Numbered from the stretch's first letter, positions 1 to 9,721 are shown. The stretch is DNA of 64,000 bases from RGUW01 sp040399325 (GCA_040399325.1 JBBASJ010000001.1:95331-159330); one strand, 5' to 3'. The notes: generated by a model from the sequence alone, not told the origin. Made by a program: numbers and translations.

Positions 1-888
1 CTGGCCCTCACGGGTCAGAAAGCCATGCCCAAACACCCGTTCTGGCAGGGGAAGTCCTGCCGACAGCAACATCGCAGGCCAGTACACGGCATGAAATCGC
101 AGGATGTCCTTGCCGATCACATGCAGTTGGGCGGGCCAGCCCCGCTCGCTCACAGCGTCGAGGTCGACATGGTCGTCGTTGTTGAGTAAAGCGGTGAGAT
201 AGCCAAGCAACGCGTCAAACCACACATAGAAGGTGTGACCGCCATGGCCAGGCACGGGGATCCCCCAGGGCAGGTTCACACGCGAAATCGAAAAGTCGCG
301 CAGGCCCTGAGCCACAAAGTTTTCGACCTCACGGCGGCGTGACTCGGGAGCGATGAACCCGGGCCGACGGATCAACTGCTCGATCTGTTCCTGATAGTTC
401 GACAAACGGAAGAACAGATTGACTTCATCGCGCCATTCGAGGGGCTTGTGGTGAATCGCGCAGCTGGGCTCCTGGGCTTCTGCCGGATCGTCCTTGAATT
501 CCTCGCAGGCGACGCAGTACCAGCCCTGTTGGCGACCTTCTCGGATGTCGCCGTTGGCCTCGACCCGCGCAAAGAACTGCTCGACGATGCGGCGATGACG
601 GGGGTCGGTCGTACGGATGAATCGGTCGTTGCTGATCTGCCAGTTCTGCCAGAGTTCTTGATAACTGGCGCTCACCAGGTCGCAATGGGCCTGGGGACTC
701 AGTCCGGCGGCCTCGGCCGTGCGCTGAATCTTCTGCCCATGTTCATCGCAGCCGGTGATGAACACCACGGCATCGCCCATCAACCGGTGGTAGCGGGCGA
801 TCGCATCACAAGCCAGCGTGGTGTAGGCACTGCCGAGGTGGGCCCGGTCGTTGACGTAATAGAGCGGAGTGGTGAGGGTGTAGGTCAT
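1..888 (-). CDS. metG: Methionine--tRNA ligase, N-terminal part (runs off the window)
   Basis: Charges tRNA-Met with methionine in the cytoplasm. The frame is open from the ATG at 888 to the left edge, giving 296 codons; the C-terminal part lies outside the window. Near the N terminus is the class I signature region with HLGS in the place of HIGH (residues about 7-18, PLYYVNDRAHLGSAYT). It is followed by FITGCDEHGQKI and a zinc-knuckle insert with CVAC and a later C-x-x-H, then YVWFDALLGYL, all typical of MetRS. The KMSKS loop would fall beyond the edge. The divergent FAD oxidoreductase starts about 75 bp away. Family assignment is firm. Confidence 0.97.
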   Translation of the reverse strand, partial: MTYTLTTPLYYVNDRAHLGSAYTTLACDAIARYHRLMGDAVVFITGCDEHGQKIQRTAEAAGLSPQAHCDLVSASYQELWQNWQISNDRFIRTTDPRHRRIVEQFFARVEANGDIREGRQQGWYCVACEEFKDDPAEAQEPSCAIHHKPLEWRDEVNLFFRLSNYQEQIEQLIRRPGFIAPESRRREVENFVAQGLRDFSISRVNLPWGIPVPGHGGHTFYVWFDALLGYLTALLNNDDHVDLDAVSERGWPAQLHVIGKDILRFHAVYWPAMLLSAGLPLPERVFGHGFLTREGQ

Positions 889-962
889 CGGCCGGATCCT
901 ACGCAGAGCTTTTCTCCGGGGCGTTGGGCTGCCAGCCTGGATCGGCCCGGCCCTGATTGCTG

Positions 963-2783
963 ATGCCCGTCTCGAGGGAATCCGTCCCCGTGCTGGTCTG
1001 GGGTGGGGGTTGTGGCGGCGCGGCGGCGGCGCTCCAGGCGGCCCGCAGCGGTGCCCCCACGCTGTTGCTCACACCAGGGCCCTGGCTCGGGGGCATGGTG
1101 AGCGCCGCGGGGGTCTGCGCACCCGACGGCAATGAACTGACTCCCTGGCAGACGGGGCTGTGGGGCGCGTTGCTGCGCGCCCTTGCCGAGGCTGAGCCCA
1201 CGGGGCTCGACCACAACTGGGTCAGCTGCTTCGGATTCAGGCCCGCCACCGCCGAGGCCGTGCTGCGAACCTGGGTGGGCGCAGAAGCGAGGCTGCGCTG
1301 GTGGCCCAACTGCGCGCTGGTAGGGCTGGAGCGCCACAACGAGCGGGTCTGTGCCGTCTGTGTCAGGCAGGGCGACCAGGAGCATGTTCTGAGGCCCGAG
1401 CTGCTGATCGACGGCAGTGATCTGGGCGATCTGCTCGGCATGGGGGCCTCAGACTTCAGGCTGGGCTGGGAGAGCCAGGAGACCTGGAGCGAACCCAGCG
1501 CGCCCAGCGCCCAGGCGCTGTTCAACGATCCCTTCTTCACCAACCAGCCTGTGCAATCGCCGACCTGGGTGGCCATGGCCCAGCGTGACACCAGGCGCCC
1601 GCTGGAGCCGGGGAGCGACGATCTGAAGCCCCCTTTCGCCGGCGCGATCCGCCGTTTCGGCCTGGAGCGCACCCTCAGCTATGGCCGGCTGCCCGGTGAC
1701 CTGCTGATGCTCAACTGGCCGATCGATGGCAACGACTGGCATCTGGATCTGGCGGGTCTCTTCGCTGGCACGCCGCAGCAGCAACGCGATTACCTGCAGC
1801 AGCTGGCTGGCCCCATGCAGGCCCACAGTCTCGCCTTTGCGGACGCACTCACCGAGGCCAGTGGCGGGGTCGTGCAGCCTGCGGCCGTATTCCCGGAGCT
1901 GGGCCATCAGGGCGCCGACCTGCAGGGAGACTCAGCACTGGCCCTGATGCCCTACTGGCGCGAAGGACGGCGCCTGCTGGGTCTGGAGACGGTGATCGAA
2001 CAGGATCTCCTGCCCCTTGCCGGGGGCACCAGCAGGGCCCCACTGCCAAGGCGTGACGGCCACTGCACCAGCATCGCGGTCGGCAACTATGCCAATGACC
2101 ATCACTATCCGGGAGATGACTGGCCACTGGCACCCAAAAGCTGCCGCTGGGGTGGACGCTGGACCGGCACGCCGTTCTGTGTTCCCTACGGCGCCCTGGT
2201 CAGCGCCACAACCAGCAACCTTCTCGCCGCCGACAAGTGTCTCAGTGTCAGCCACATCGCCAACGGTGCGACCCGGCTGCAACCGCTGGTGCTCAACATC
2301 GGCCAGGCTGCAGGCATGGCGGCGGCGCTGTGCATCAGGCACCGCTGCCTGCCTGCGGATCTGCCGGTCGGTGCTCTGCAGGAGGCACTGATCGCGGAAC
2401 CAGTGGCTCCGGCCGGACCCTTCCCGCTCTGGAGCACACCCTGGCACCACCCTGACTGGGCGGAGTGCCAACGCTCCATCCTGCGGGATCCCGGCAGTCT
2501 TGACGAGCAGGGCCTGCTCGATACGCCTCGGCAGTACGGCAACGGCACCGTGAGCCATCAGGCACCACCGGAACGCCATGAGCAGTTGGTTGTCGGCACC
2601 CTGCGGGGCTCGTTGGAGGCTGGCTACAACCTGGAGTCAGCTTCGCAGTCCTGGCCACTGATCACGCTGGAGCCCGCCATGCATCGGCTGCTGCAGGACA
2701 CTCCCGCAGGGACACCCCTGCAGCTGATCGGCTGCCCCAACCCCTGGGGACCTTGGCTGCGGGTCAACCGGTTGGCGGCCTGA
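963..2783 (+). CDS. FAD-dependent oxidoreductase (FAD_oxidored type)
   Basis: A 606-residue flavoprotein with an N-terminal dinucleotide-binding fold: VLVWGGGCGGAAAAL at residues about 10-24 is the FAD-binding G-G-x-G-G loop, followed by LGGMVSAAGVC. This resembles the PF12831 FAD_oxidored family. The C-terminal part has a second flavin-contacting stretch near 2290-2330 (NIGQAAGMAAALCI). The substrate is unknown. An in-frame TTG lies two codons upstream (957), but the ATG at 963 is preferred. It diverges from metG and converges on the ribonuclease gene with a gap of about 20 bp, so it is probably monocistronic. Confidence 0.85.
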   Translation: MPVSRESVPVLVWGGGCGGAAAALQAARSGAPTLLLTPGPWLGGMVSAAGVCAPDGNELTPWQTGLWGALLRALAEAEPTGLDHNWVSCFGFRPATAEAVLRTWVGAEARLRWWPNCALVGLERHNERVCAVCVRQGDQEHVLRPELLIDGSDLGDLLGMGASDFRLGWESQETWSEPSAPSAQALFNDPFFTNQPVQSPTWVAMAQRDTRRPLEPGSDDLKPPFAGAIRRFGLERTLSYGRLPGDLLMLNWPIDGNDWHLDLAGLFAGTPQQQRDYLQQLAGPMQAHSLAFADALTEASGGVVQPAAVFPELGHQGADLQGDSALALMPYWREGRRLLGLETVIEQDLLPLAGGTSRAPLPRRDGHCTSIAVGNYANDHHYPGDDWPLAPKSCRWGGRWTGTPFCVPYGALVSATTSNLLAADKCLSVSHIANGATRLQPLVLNIGQAAGMAAALCIRHRCLPADLPVGALQEALIAEPVAPAGPFPLWSTPWHHPDWAECQRSILRDPGSLDEQGLLDTPRQYGNGTVSHQAPPERHEQLVVGTLRGSLEAGYNLESASQSWPLITLEPAMHRLLQDTPAGTPLQLIGCPNPWGPWLRVNRLAA

Positions 2784-2803
2784 GCGGGATGCCCAGCGCA
2801 GGC

Positions 2804-4828
2804 TCACCGGTGGGCCCGCAACTGCAGGCAATCCTGCAGGGGGTCGACCCGGTGCACCGAGACGCTGAGGGCATCGCCCGGCGCGCTGCCCGCAGGGCAC
2901 TGGGCCGGCAGTTCCATGGCCAGGGCCTCGATCCAGATCAGGGCGAGCCGCTCCGATTCGCGCAACCAGCGCAACAGGACTGCAGGCCAGTGGTCCGTGC
3001 GGTGCGCCTCAAACCACACCTGCCGCCAATGGCGCTGGTCATCGCGGCTGATCTGGTTGCCCTGCCGCAGCGGATCCTCACAGGCGGCCAGCAGATCCTG
3101 CAGCTGGCCGGCCGGTAGCGGTGCTCGCCCTGCCCACAGACACTCCAACTGACGCTGCGCCAGCAGATCGCCATAGCGGCGGATCGGACTGGTCACCTGC
3201 ACGTAGGCATCAAGACCAAGACTGCTGTGGGGTGCCGGGGTGGTGGTGGTCAACCCGCGGCTGAGGCAGGCCTTGAGTGCGGCATGGCGCACGGGCCCGG
3301 CAGGCAGGGCGGCCAGCTCCTGGGGAGCGGGCAGGGGGGCCGGCAGCTGGCTGCGAAAGGGCAGTGCCAGCCCGTGCTCAATGGCCTGGGTCGCAGCCAC
3401 ACTTCCAGCCAGGATCATGGCCTCGGCAACCATGAGCCGCGAGCTGGTGGGCTCGGTGATCGCAATCGTCAGCTCCCCATCGCGGGCTCGAACCCGTCCC
3501 TCGGGCTGGTCGAGCAACAGGGCTCCACGCTGTTCCCGCCAGCGCCGCCGCCGCAGCAGCAGCCCATGGATCTCGGCCAGATCAGGCTCCTCCGGCGGCG
3601 CCAGATCGATGAGATCGTCCGCGTCGCCATAGCTGAGCCGGTAGGCCGGTCTGACCCAGGTGCGCTCGAAACCACAGGCCTGAAGGTTTCCCCCCTCGTC
3701 AAGCTCGGCCCAGAAGCTCCAGGCCGGACAGCGCCGGCCTGCCCTCAGACTCAGCGGCCCGATCGACAGGGGCCAGGGCAGCATCGGCAGAATGCCCCGG
3801 GCCAGGTAGAGGCTGGCCCCGCGGCCACGGGCCGACGCATCGAGTGGATCGTCTGGCAGCAGCAACCGGCCTGGATCGGCGACATGGATCCACAGCCTGC
3901 AGCGACCGTCGGCGCAGCGTTCAAGACCGATGGCATCGTCGATGTCCTCGGTGTCCTCATCGTCGATGGTCACGCAATGCAGATGTGTGCGATCACGGCG
4001 TCGTTCATCACCGGCCTGCGGGTCAGGGGCCCGTTCGATCAGCTGCTGCGCCTGCTTCTCGAGCGCGTCACTGAAGCCATGGGCCCATGGGCTCTGCCGC
4101 AGTGACGGCAGGGCGTGGGGATCCCACTGGCCCAGATCGACGAGCAGATGACGGATCGCCGCTGCTTCAGGTCTGCAATCGGCCTGTCGCAATGCCTGCA
4201 GCAACGACGCCGGCAAAGGCTCCTCGCTCGCCCCACCGGCCCAACGCTGCAACAACGCCAGATCCTCGACGCTACGGGAATCCAGCCCGTCGAGGCTGAG
4301 GACCTGGCGCTGCCGCAGCTGGCCATGCCAATGCCGCTCGCGCTGGTGAGCCAGCTCCGAGCGGCGACGGTCGTGCCGCCGCTGACGCAGCTGGCTCAAC
4401 GGCCTCGCCGCGATTTCGCCGTGATGCAGGGTGAACCAGGGCTGATCACCCTGCAACCAGAGCCACCATCCGGCCAGCTGCAGCGGCGTGGGCTCCGCCG
4501 CCACCAGGGCGCACCACTGCTGCCATGGGGTACAACCGCCGGTGCTGCTGAGCAACAGCCAGGCTGCAGCCACATCGCGACGGGGTGGGACCCAGGCGCG
4601 CAGGGAAACTTCGTTGAGGCTCCAAGGGACGGCCCCGATGCGCTCTGGTGCTGGTGTCGAACCAAACGCAGCAGCTGCAGCAACAGGCTGCAGCTCACGC
4701 AAAGGCACTCTGGCCAGCCGCGCCTGCTGTCCGATGGCGACGGTGACGCGCTTGCCGTCCACCTTGAGCACGACCGCCAGCTTGGGCTGGCCAGCATCCT
4801 TCAGCCCAACGAGATCACCCCGCTCCAC
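2804..4828 (-). CDS. Ribonuclease II/R family 3'-5' exoribonuclease (RNB domain)
   Basis: A 674-residue RNB-domain exoribonuclease that would degrade single-stranded RNA from the 3' end. The catalytic acidic cluster DDEDTEDIDDA lies at residues about 285-295 and supplies the metal-binding aspartates of the family. The conserved TSPIRRYGDLL lies near residue 545. Upstream of RNB there is a short SH3/winged-helix-like N terminus. I see no clear C-terminal S1 domain, so it is shorter than E. coli RNase R. The start codon is GTG at 4828. It lies 22 bp downstream of rpsR and reads with rpmG-rpsR as one transcript, a common cyanobacterial arrangement. Confidence 0.92.
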   Translation of the reverse strand: MERGDLVGLKDAGQPKLAVVLKVDGKRVTVAIGQQARLARVPLRELQPVAAAAAFGSTPAPERIGAVPWSLNEVSLRAWVPPRRDVAAAWLLLSSTGGCTPWQQWCALVAAEPTPLQLAGWWLWLQGDQPWFTLHHGEIAARPLSQLRQRRHDRRRSELAHQRERHWHGQLRQRQVLSLDGLDSRSVEDLALLQRWAGGASEEPLPASLLQALRQADCRPEAAAIRHLLVDLGQWDPHALPSLRQSPWAHGFSDALEKQAQQLIERAPDPQAGDERRRDRTHLHCVTIDDEDTEDIDDAIGLERCADGRCRLWIHVADPGRLLLPDDPLDASARGRGASLYLARGILPMLPWPLSIGPLSLRAGRRCPAWSFWAELDEGGNLQACGFERTWVRPAYRLSYGDADDLIDLAPPEEPDLAEIHGLLLRRRRWREQRGALLLDQPEGRVRARDGELTIAITEPTSSRLMVAEAMILAGSVAATQAIEHGLALPFRSQLPAPLPAPQELAALPAGPVRHAALKACLSRGLTTTTPAPHSSLGLDAYVQVTSPIRRYGDLLAQRQLECLWAGRAPLPAGQLQDLLAACEDPLRQGNQISRDDQRHWRQVWFEAHRTDHWPAVLLRWLRESERLALIWIEALAMELPAQCPAGSAPGDALSVSVHRVDPLQDCLQLRAHR

Positions 4829-4850
4829 AGACCAGGCTGGCAGGGGTGAA

Positions 4851-5072
4851 TCAGCCTTCGGGATTCACAAACGGCAGCAGGGCCACGATGCGGGCGCGCT
4901 TGACCGCGTTGGTGAGGTCGCGTTGCTGCTTGGCGGTGAGGCCCGTCAGCCGGCGGGGAAGGATCTTGCCCCGTTCGGTGATGAATTTCTTGAGCAGATC
5001 GACGTCCTTGTAGTCGATCGGATCGCCGGGCTTGATCGGCGACAGACGCTTCTTGAAAAAAGAACTCGACAT
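4851..5072 (-). CDS. rpsR: 30S ribosomal protein S18
   Basis: A 73-residue basic protein of the small ribosomal subunit. The recognisable S18 core is [20 protein letters not shown] followed by [20 protein letters not shown] and the end ARIVALLPF. Length is normal for cyanobacterial S18. It is preceded by rpmG (58 bp away) and followed by the RNB exoribonuclease on the same strand. The pairing rpmG-rpsR is standard in cyanobacteria and plastids. Confidence 0.98.
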
Positions 5073-5130
5073 GGAAGGGCTTTGGGGGGTCAGAAGTCTG
5101 GGTTGATGCCGACGTTGCAGCCGTCAGGAT

Positions 5131-5325
5131 TCACTTGATTTCCTTGTGAACCGTCATGCCGTTGCAGTGGGGACAGAACTTCTTGAGCTCCAGCCGTTCG
5201 GTGGTGTTGCGGCGGTTCTTTTCGGTGGTGTAGCGGGACACACCTGGAGACCGCTTGGCGGGGTTGGACCGGCATTCGGTGCACTCGAGAGTGATCACGA
5301 TCCGGACGCCCTTGTTTTTGGCCAT
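5131..5325 (-). CDS. rpmG: 50S ribosomal protein L33
   Basis: A 64-residue L33 of the large ribosomal subunit. It begins MAKNKGVRIVITLECTEC and carries two CxxC pairs (CTEC near residue 15 and CPHC near residue 51), a zinc-binding L33 with all four cysteines. The open frame extends upstream to 5415, but the ATG at 5325 gives the canonical N terminus. First gene of the rpmG-rpsR-RNB run, with pheT divergent 113 bp away, so that gap must contain both promoters. Confidence 0.98.
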   Translation of the reverse strand: MAKNKGVRIVITLECTECRSNPAKRSPGVSRYTTEKNRRNTTERLELKKFCPHCNGMTVHKEIK

Positions 5326-5438
5326 GGAAGGACGTTGCGCCGCGTTAGCGAAGCGAAGTGACAATCGCCCACCATACCTGCAGGGGTGACCACCGGGGCC
5401 GATCCCTAGGATCACGGGCCGAGCTATCCCCTGGATCC

Positions 5439-7880
5439 ATGCGCGTTTCGCTCCAGTGGCTGAAGGAGCTGGTCAACGCGGCAGAGGCCGACCTCACACC
5501 GGATCACCTCGCAGAGCGACTCTCCGTGGCGGGATTCGAGGTCGAGGCGGTTGAGGATCTCAGCCTGCTGGCGGCGGGGGTCGTGGTCGGCAAGGTGCTG
5601 CAGCGCGAACCCCATCCCGACGCCAGCAAACTGAGCGTCTGCCAGGTGGATGCCGGGCAGGGCGACGTGCTTCAGATCGTCTGCGGCGCCGCCAATGTGC
5701 GTAGTGGCATCCATGTTGCTGTAGCCGTGGTCGGCAGCACACTGCCCGCGGTTGGCCTGACCATCAAGGAAGCCGAGCTGCGCGGGGTTCCAAGTCGGGG
5801 CATGATCTGCTCCCTCAGCGAACTGGGCCTGGCTGAAACCAGCGAGGGGATCGCCATTCTCGACGACCTGCTGCCGCAGGTGCCCCCGGTGGGTTCGGCC
5901 ATCGCTCCGTGCCTCGGACTCGATGACGCAGTGCTCGAGCTGGCGATCACTGCCAACCGGCCCGATGGGCTGTCGATGCTGGGGATCGCCCGCGAAGTGG
6001 CGGCCCTGGTCGGAGGCAGCACCAATGTGCCGTCGGGTCAGCCGGTGCCCGCCGAACCGCTCGACGTCGACCACGACCAGCGCGCCGCGATGAACGAGGG
6101 GGGCCTGTTCAGCCTGACCGAGCTCGAAGGGCTGACGGTCGGGCCCTCGCCCACCTGGGTGCAGCAGCGGCTCGAACGGGCGGGCATCCGTGCCATCAAC
6201 AACGTCGTCGACATCACCAACCTGGTGATGCTGGAAACCGGCCAGCCCCTGCATGCCTTCGACCGCGATGCCCTCGCCGTCCACAGCCAGGGCAGACCAA
6301 ATCCCAGACACATGGGCCTGCGCCAGGCCCGCGAGGGAGAGGCGCTGGTGACCCTGGATTCCGAAGCGCGGCAGCTTGACCCTGAAGCGCTGGTGGTGAC
6401 CTACGCCGACGTACCGATCGCGCTCGCTGGAGTCATGGGCGGTCAGGCCGAGGCGGTCCAAGGGGGCACCACCAGCATCTGGCTGGAAGCGGCCGTGTTC
6501 TCCCCACAGGCGGTGCGGCGGTCGGCACGTCGCGTCGGTCTGCGCACCGAAGCCAGCAGTCGCTTTGAAAAGGGATTGCCACCGCAGGCCACACTCGCGG
6601 CCGCTGATCGGGCCGTGGCTCTGTTGCAGCAGCTGTGTGGCGCCACCCCCACCCGGCGATGGCTGCATCAGGCGGCGTTGGAATCGGGCGCTCCCATCAA
6701 TCTGCGACGCGATGCGCTCCACAACCTTCTGGGTCCCCTCGGGGTTGGGGCTGGTGACAACGCCGGCGAGGATCTGGACGATCACAGCATCGTCGCAACA
6801 CTCAGCGCGATCGGCTGCCAGCTCGAATCCACCGACCAGGGCTGGGAGGTGAGCGTGCCGGTTCAGCGGGCGATCGACCTGCAGCGTGAGGTCGATCTGA
6901 TCGAGGAGGTGGCTCGGCTGATCGGCTACGACCAGTTTTCGGCACACCTGCCCGATCCGCTGGTGCCCGGCGGTCTCGACCCGCGTCTGGTGGCAGAACG
7001 ACGCCTGCGTCGCGCGCTGTGCGTGGCGGGGTTGCAGGAGCTGTGCAGCCTGTCGCTGGTCGGCGCAGCGCCAGAGCGCTTGCCCCTGGCCAATCCGTTA
7101 CTCAGCGATTACGGCCACCTGCGCCATGAACTGCACAGCGACATGCTGGCCACCGCGCGCCGCAATCTGCAGAGCGGGCAGGAGGGCTTCTGGGGCTTCG
7201 AAATCGGCGCGGTGTTTGCGCCCGACGGGTCGGCCCGCGCTGAGCTCACAGCCGTGTTGTGTGGAAGTCGCTGCAGTGAACGCTGGAGCAGCAGCGGCAA
7301 GTCACGGCCGCTCACCTACCACCAGGCCCGCGGTCTTCTGCAACAGGCCTTTCATGCCATCGGACTGCAACCGGAGGATCGACGCTTGGTGGATCAACCG
7401 TTGCTGCATCCAGGACGTGCAGCCCAGGTCGTCGTGGAAGGGCGGCCGATCGGCTGGTTTGGCCAGTTGCATCCGGCCCAGGCCGCACAGGCTGATCTGC
7501 CTCAGGCGACCTACGTGCTGACTGTGCAGATTGATCCCCTGTTCACGGCTGCCACGCGCAGCAACCGCTGGCACGTACCGTTCAGGCCGTTCAGCACCCA
7601 ACCAGCGTCAGAGCGCGATCTCGCTGTGGTGGTGCCGCGCGAGCTGGCAGCGGCCGATCTGCTTCAGGCCATCAACAAGGCAGGTCGACCACTGCTCGAG
7701 CATGCCGAGTTGATTGACCGCTATGAGGGGGACCCGGTTCCCGATGGCCTGTGCAGCCAGGCGTTCCGGCTGCGCTACCGCGACCCGAACCGAACCCTGG
7801 TCGAAGAACAGGTCGAACAGGTTCACAGCGCTGTGATTGCGAGTGTGCAGAAGCGCTTCAAGGCCCAGCTGCGCGAGTGA
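5439..7880 (+). CDS. pheT: Phenylalanine--tRNA ligase beta subunit
   Basis: An 813-residue beta chain of the alpha2beta2 PheRS. It has an N-terminal EMAP/tRNA-binding domain (VVVGKVLQREPHPDASKLSV near residues 45-65), B3/B4 editing domain, B5 domain and a C-terminal ferredoxin-fold anticodon-binding domain (FRLRYRDPNRTL near residue 780). The frame is open 27 codons further upstream, but MRVSLQWLKELV is the family start. Its 3' end overlaps the convergent methyltransferase gene by 23 bp. No pheS is in the window, as expected from the split pheS/pheT arrangement in cyanobacteria. Confidence 0.97.
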   Translation: MRVSLQWLKELVNAAEADLTPDHLAERLSVAGFEVEAVEDLSLLAAGVVVGKVLQREPHPDASKLSVCQVDAGQGDVLQIVCGAANVRSGIHVAVAVVGSTLPAVGLTIKEAELRGVPSRGMICSLSELGLAETSEGIAILDDLLPQVPPVGSAIAPCLGLDDAVLELAITANRPDGLSMLGIAREVAALVGGSTNVPSGQPVPAEPLDVDHDQRAAMNEGGLFSLTELEGLTVGPSPTWVQQRLERAGIRAINNVVDITNLVMLETGQPLHAFDRDALAVHSQGRPNPRHMGLRQAREGEALVTLDSEARQLDPEALVVTYADVPIALAGVMGGQAEAVQGGTTSIWLEAAVFSPQAVRRSARRVGLRTEASSRFEKGLPPQATLAAADRAVALLQQLCGATPTRRWLHQAALESGAPINLRRDALHNLLGPLGVGAGDNAGEDLDDHSIVATLSAIGCQLESTDQGWEVSVPVQRAIDLQREVDLIEEVARLIGYDQFSAHLPDPLVPGGLDPRLVAERRLRRALCVAGLQELCSLSLVGAAPERLPLANPLLSDYGHLRHELHSDMLATARRNLQSGQEGFWGFEIGAVFAPDGSARAELTAVLCGSRCSERWSSSGKSRPLTYHQARGLLQQAFHAIGLQPEDRRLVDQPLLHPGRAAQVVVEGRPIGWFGQLHPAQAAQADLPQATYVLTVQIDPLFTAATRSNRWHVPFRPFSTQPASERDLAVVVPRELAAADLLQAINKAGRPLLEHAELIDRYEGDPVPDGLCSQAFRLRYRDPNRTLVEEQVEQVHSAVIASVQKRFKAQLRE

Positions 7881-9240
7881 GATCGCGCTGCTTGAGCACA
7901 GCCAGGGTCTCCACATGGCTGGTGTTCGGGAAGAAATCAATCGCCTGTACCGACGTGACCTCGTAACCCGTGTTCAGACGATTGAGGTCCCTGGCCAGGG
8001 TGGCCGGATCGCAACTCAACATCAGCAGTGTGGCGACGGGGCACGCGATCAAGGCCTGGATGACCGCCGGGTCAAGGCCGCGCCTTGGAGGATCCAGAAG
8101 AACCGCAGTGGCCTGATCAAGGACTCGGGTCAACCCCTCAGCCATGTCGGCCACATCAAAGGAGCAGCGGGACGTGAGTTGATTGGCAGCGGCATTTTGG
8201 CGAGCCAATGCGATCGAACCGGGATGATTTTCGATTCCATGGACGCGCCATCCTGAAGCGGCCATCGGCAGACCGTAGGTACCGATGCCGCAATAGCCAT
8301 CAATCAACAGATCACCAGTTCCAGCGCCCAAAGCTGCGGCGATCAGATCGACAACACGTTCAGCCTGCGCTGTGTTCACCTGGAAGAACGTGTCAGCTGC
8401 GATCTGAAGGTCAAGACCTGCAAAATGTTCAGTGACCGAACCTCGACCCGCCACCACTTGTGTCTCAGAACCGAACAGCGTATTGCTGGTCATGGGTTGA
8501 AGATTCAGACAGACACCCACCACAGCAGGCCAGCGATCCATCCAGGTTTGGGCAAGCTGCGCCAATCCATCCAGTGCGGAGTGGCTGCTGATCAGCGTGA
8601 TCACGATCTCGCCAGTGCTGGAGGCAACCCTCAATGCCAGATGCCGTAGCCCACCCTGGTGCTGGAGGTGGCGATCGACGGGCCAATCCGTACGCTCCAG
8701 ATCATGCTTAAGGGGCTTGATCAGGGCATCGAGTCGGCGATCAAGAACCGGACAATGGTTCATGTTGACCAGCGTATGGCTACCCGCTCTGTAATAGCCC
8801 GCGCGCAGGCTGCCGTCGTCACGACGTTCCAGCGGGATTACGGCGCGATTGCGATATCCCAGTGCCATCGGAGCAACAAGGAGTGGTTGCAACACTCCAT
8901 CCTTGAACTGGAAATGACCGATGCGTTGCAAGGCTGATTCAACAGCCTGTTGCTTGGCTGCAGCCTGAGCTGGATCACTGAGATGTTGAAGCGTGCAGCC
9001 GCCACAACGGTCGGCGAGGATACAGGGAGGTTGTCGTCGTTCAGGACTCAGCAAAGAGCGGTTCTGAAGAATTCCTTCCCAACAACTGCGTCGTTTGCGA
9101 AGCAGTCGCACACCACCCACCTCGCCAGGCAGCAGGTCAGGCACAAACACGATGGAATGATCGGGCAACCGCGCGACACCCCGACCGTCATGACTCAGGC
9201 CGTGGCAGTGAAGCTGAACGAGTTGGCCCTGGGTGGTCAC
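7858..9240 (-). CDS. rlmD: 23S rRNA (uracil-C5)-methyltransferase, RlmD/TrmA family
   Basis: A SAM-dependent RNA m5U methyltransferase. From the GTG at 9240 it is 460 residues and begins just before the TRAM-like GQLVQLHCHGLSHDGRG; the frame is open to 9336, so 32 more residues are possible. It has an iron-sulfur cluster motif (C-x6-C-x2-C in CILADRCGGC, plus NHCPV), a SAM loop LLIDGYCGIGTYG, and the catalytic cysteine in SCDPATLARDL. The 4Fe-4S cysteines favour the RlmC/RlmD branch over TrmA. The exact target uridine cannot be read from the sequence. It overlaps pheT tail-to-tail. Confidence 0.9.
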   Translation of the reverse strand: MTTQGQLVQLHCHGLSHDGRGVARLPDHSIVFVPDLLPGEVGGVRLLRKRRSCWEGILQNRSLLSPERRQPPCILADRCGGCTLQHLSDPAQAAAKQQAVESALQRIGHFQFKDGVLQPLLVAPMALGYRNRAVIPLERRDDGSLRAGYYRAGSHTLVNMNHCPVLDRRLDALIKPLKHDLERTDWPVDRHLQHQGGLRHLALRVASSTGEIVITLISSHSALDGLAQLAQTWMDRWPAVVGVCLNLQPMTSNTLFGSETQVVAGRGSVTEHFAGLDLQIAADTFFQVNTAQAERVVDLIAAALGAGTGDLLIDGYCGIGTYGLPMAASGWRVHGIENHPGSIALARQNAAANQLTSRCSFDVADMAEGLTRVLDQATAVLLDPPRRGLDPAVIQALIACPVATLLMLSCDPATLARDLNRLNTGYEVTSVQAIDFFPNTSHVETLAVLKQRDLTRAAGP

Positions 9241-9397
9241 AGAGGCGTTGGAGTTGTTGATGTGTTCTTGATGAAGAGTAGGTGGTTGAACCACCCCGGA
9301 CACCGACTCAGGGCAACAGCGATGAGAACACAGCACCGCAGAGGCGACGCCATGGGGTGAGACGGGATGGCGTGATGAACAGCGGAGAGTGCATCAT

Positions 9398-9634
9398 TCA
9401 AGAGTTGGATATTGATGATTCAGACGTCTCTCCATCGATAACCAACAGGGGTTCAGCTGACGCTTGGCTTCCGGTGGGCCGGATCCCGGGCACACGAGCG
9501 GGCAGCCATTGATCCCGCCAGGAACAGGTGCTGGGCGGAGTGGAGTGGACCAGCTGATCCTCCGGAGCCAGATGCATGACGAAGCATGACCCAACCTTGA
9601 CAGGATCATAGATGGAGCCCCACCCGGAAAGCAT
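9398..9634 (-). CDS. Candidate small protein upstream of the rRNA methyltransferase
   Basis: A 78-residue open frame starting MLSGWGSIYDPVKVG and ending ISNS. I do not recognise a family. Unlike the shadow frames here, its amino-acid composition is protein-like, and its codons in the middle favour C or G at the third position, as in neighbouring genes. It lies in the same direction as the methyltransferase, and the other frames of this gap look non-coding. It has no visible domain, signal peptide or membrane segment. It could equally be a chance frame, because the last quarter is richer in A and T. Confidence 0.4.
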   Translation of the reverse strand: MLSGWGSIYDPVKVGSCFVMHLAPEDQLVHSTPPSTCSWRDQWLPARVPGIRPTGSQASAEPLLVIDGETSESSISNS

Positions 9635-9721
9635 TCAAACCACGAAATCGTTACGCCCTGTCGCTCTGCGGCGTGCTGTTCGGATTCAGCCGATAGAGTG
9701 ACCCAGCTTGTGCCCCATGCA
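9635..9721 (+). promoter_or_regulatory. Probable apcD promoter and leader region
   Basis: An 87-bp stretch between the candidate small ORF and apcD. It contains GATAGAGT at 9692-9699, a weak -10-like hexamer (TAGAGT) about 23 bp before the apcD ATG. No convincing -35 and no HLR1 pair could be seen. Assignment is by position only. Confidence 0.3.
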
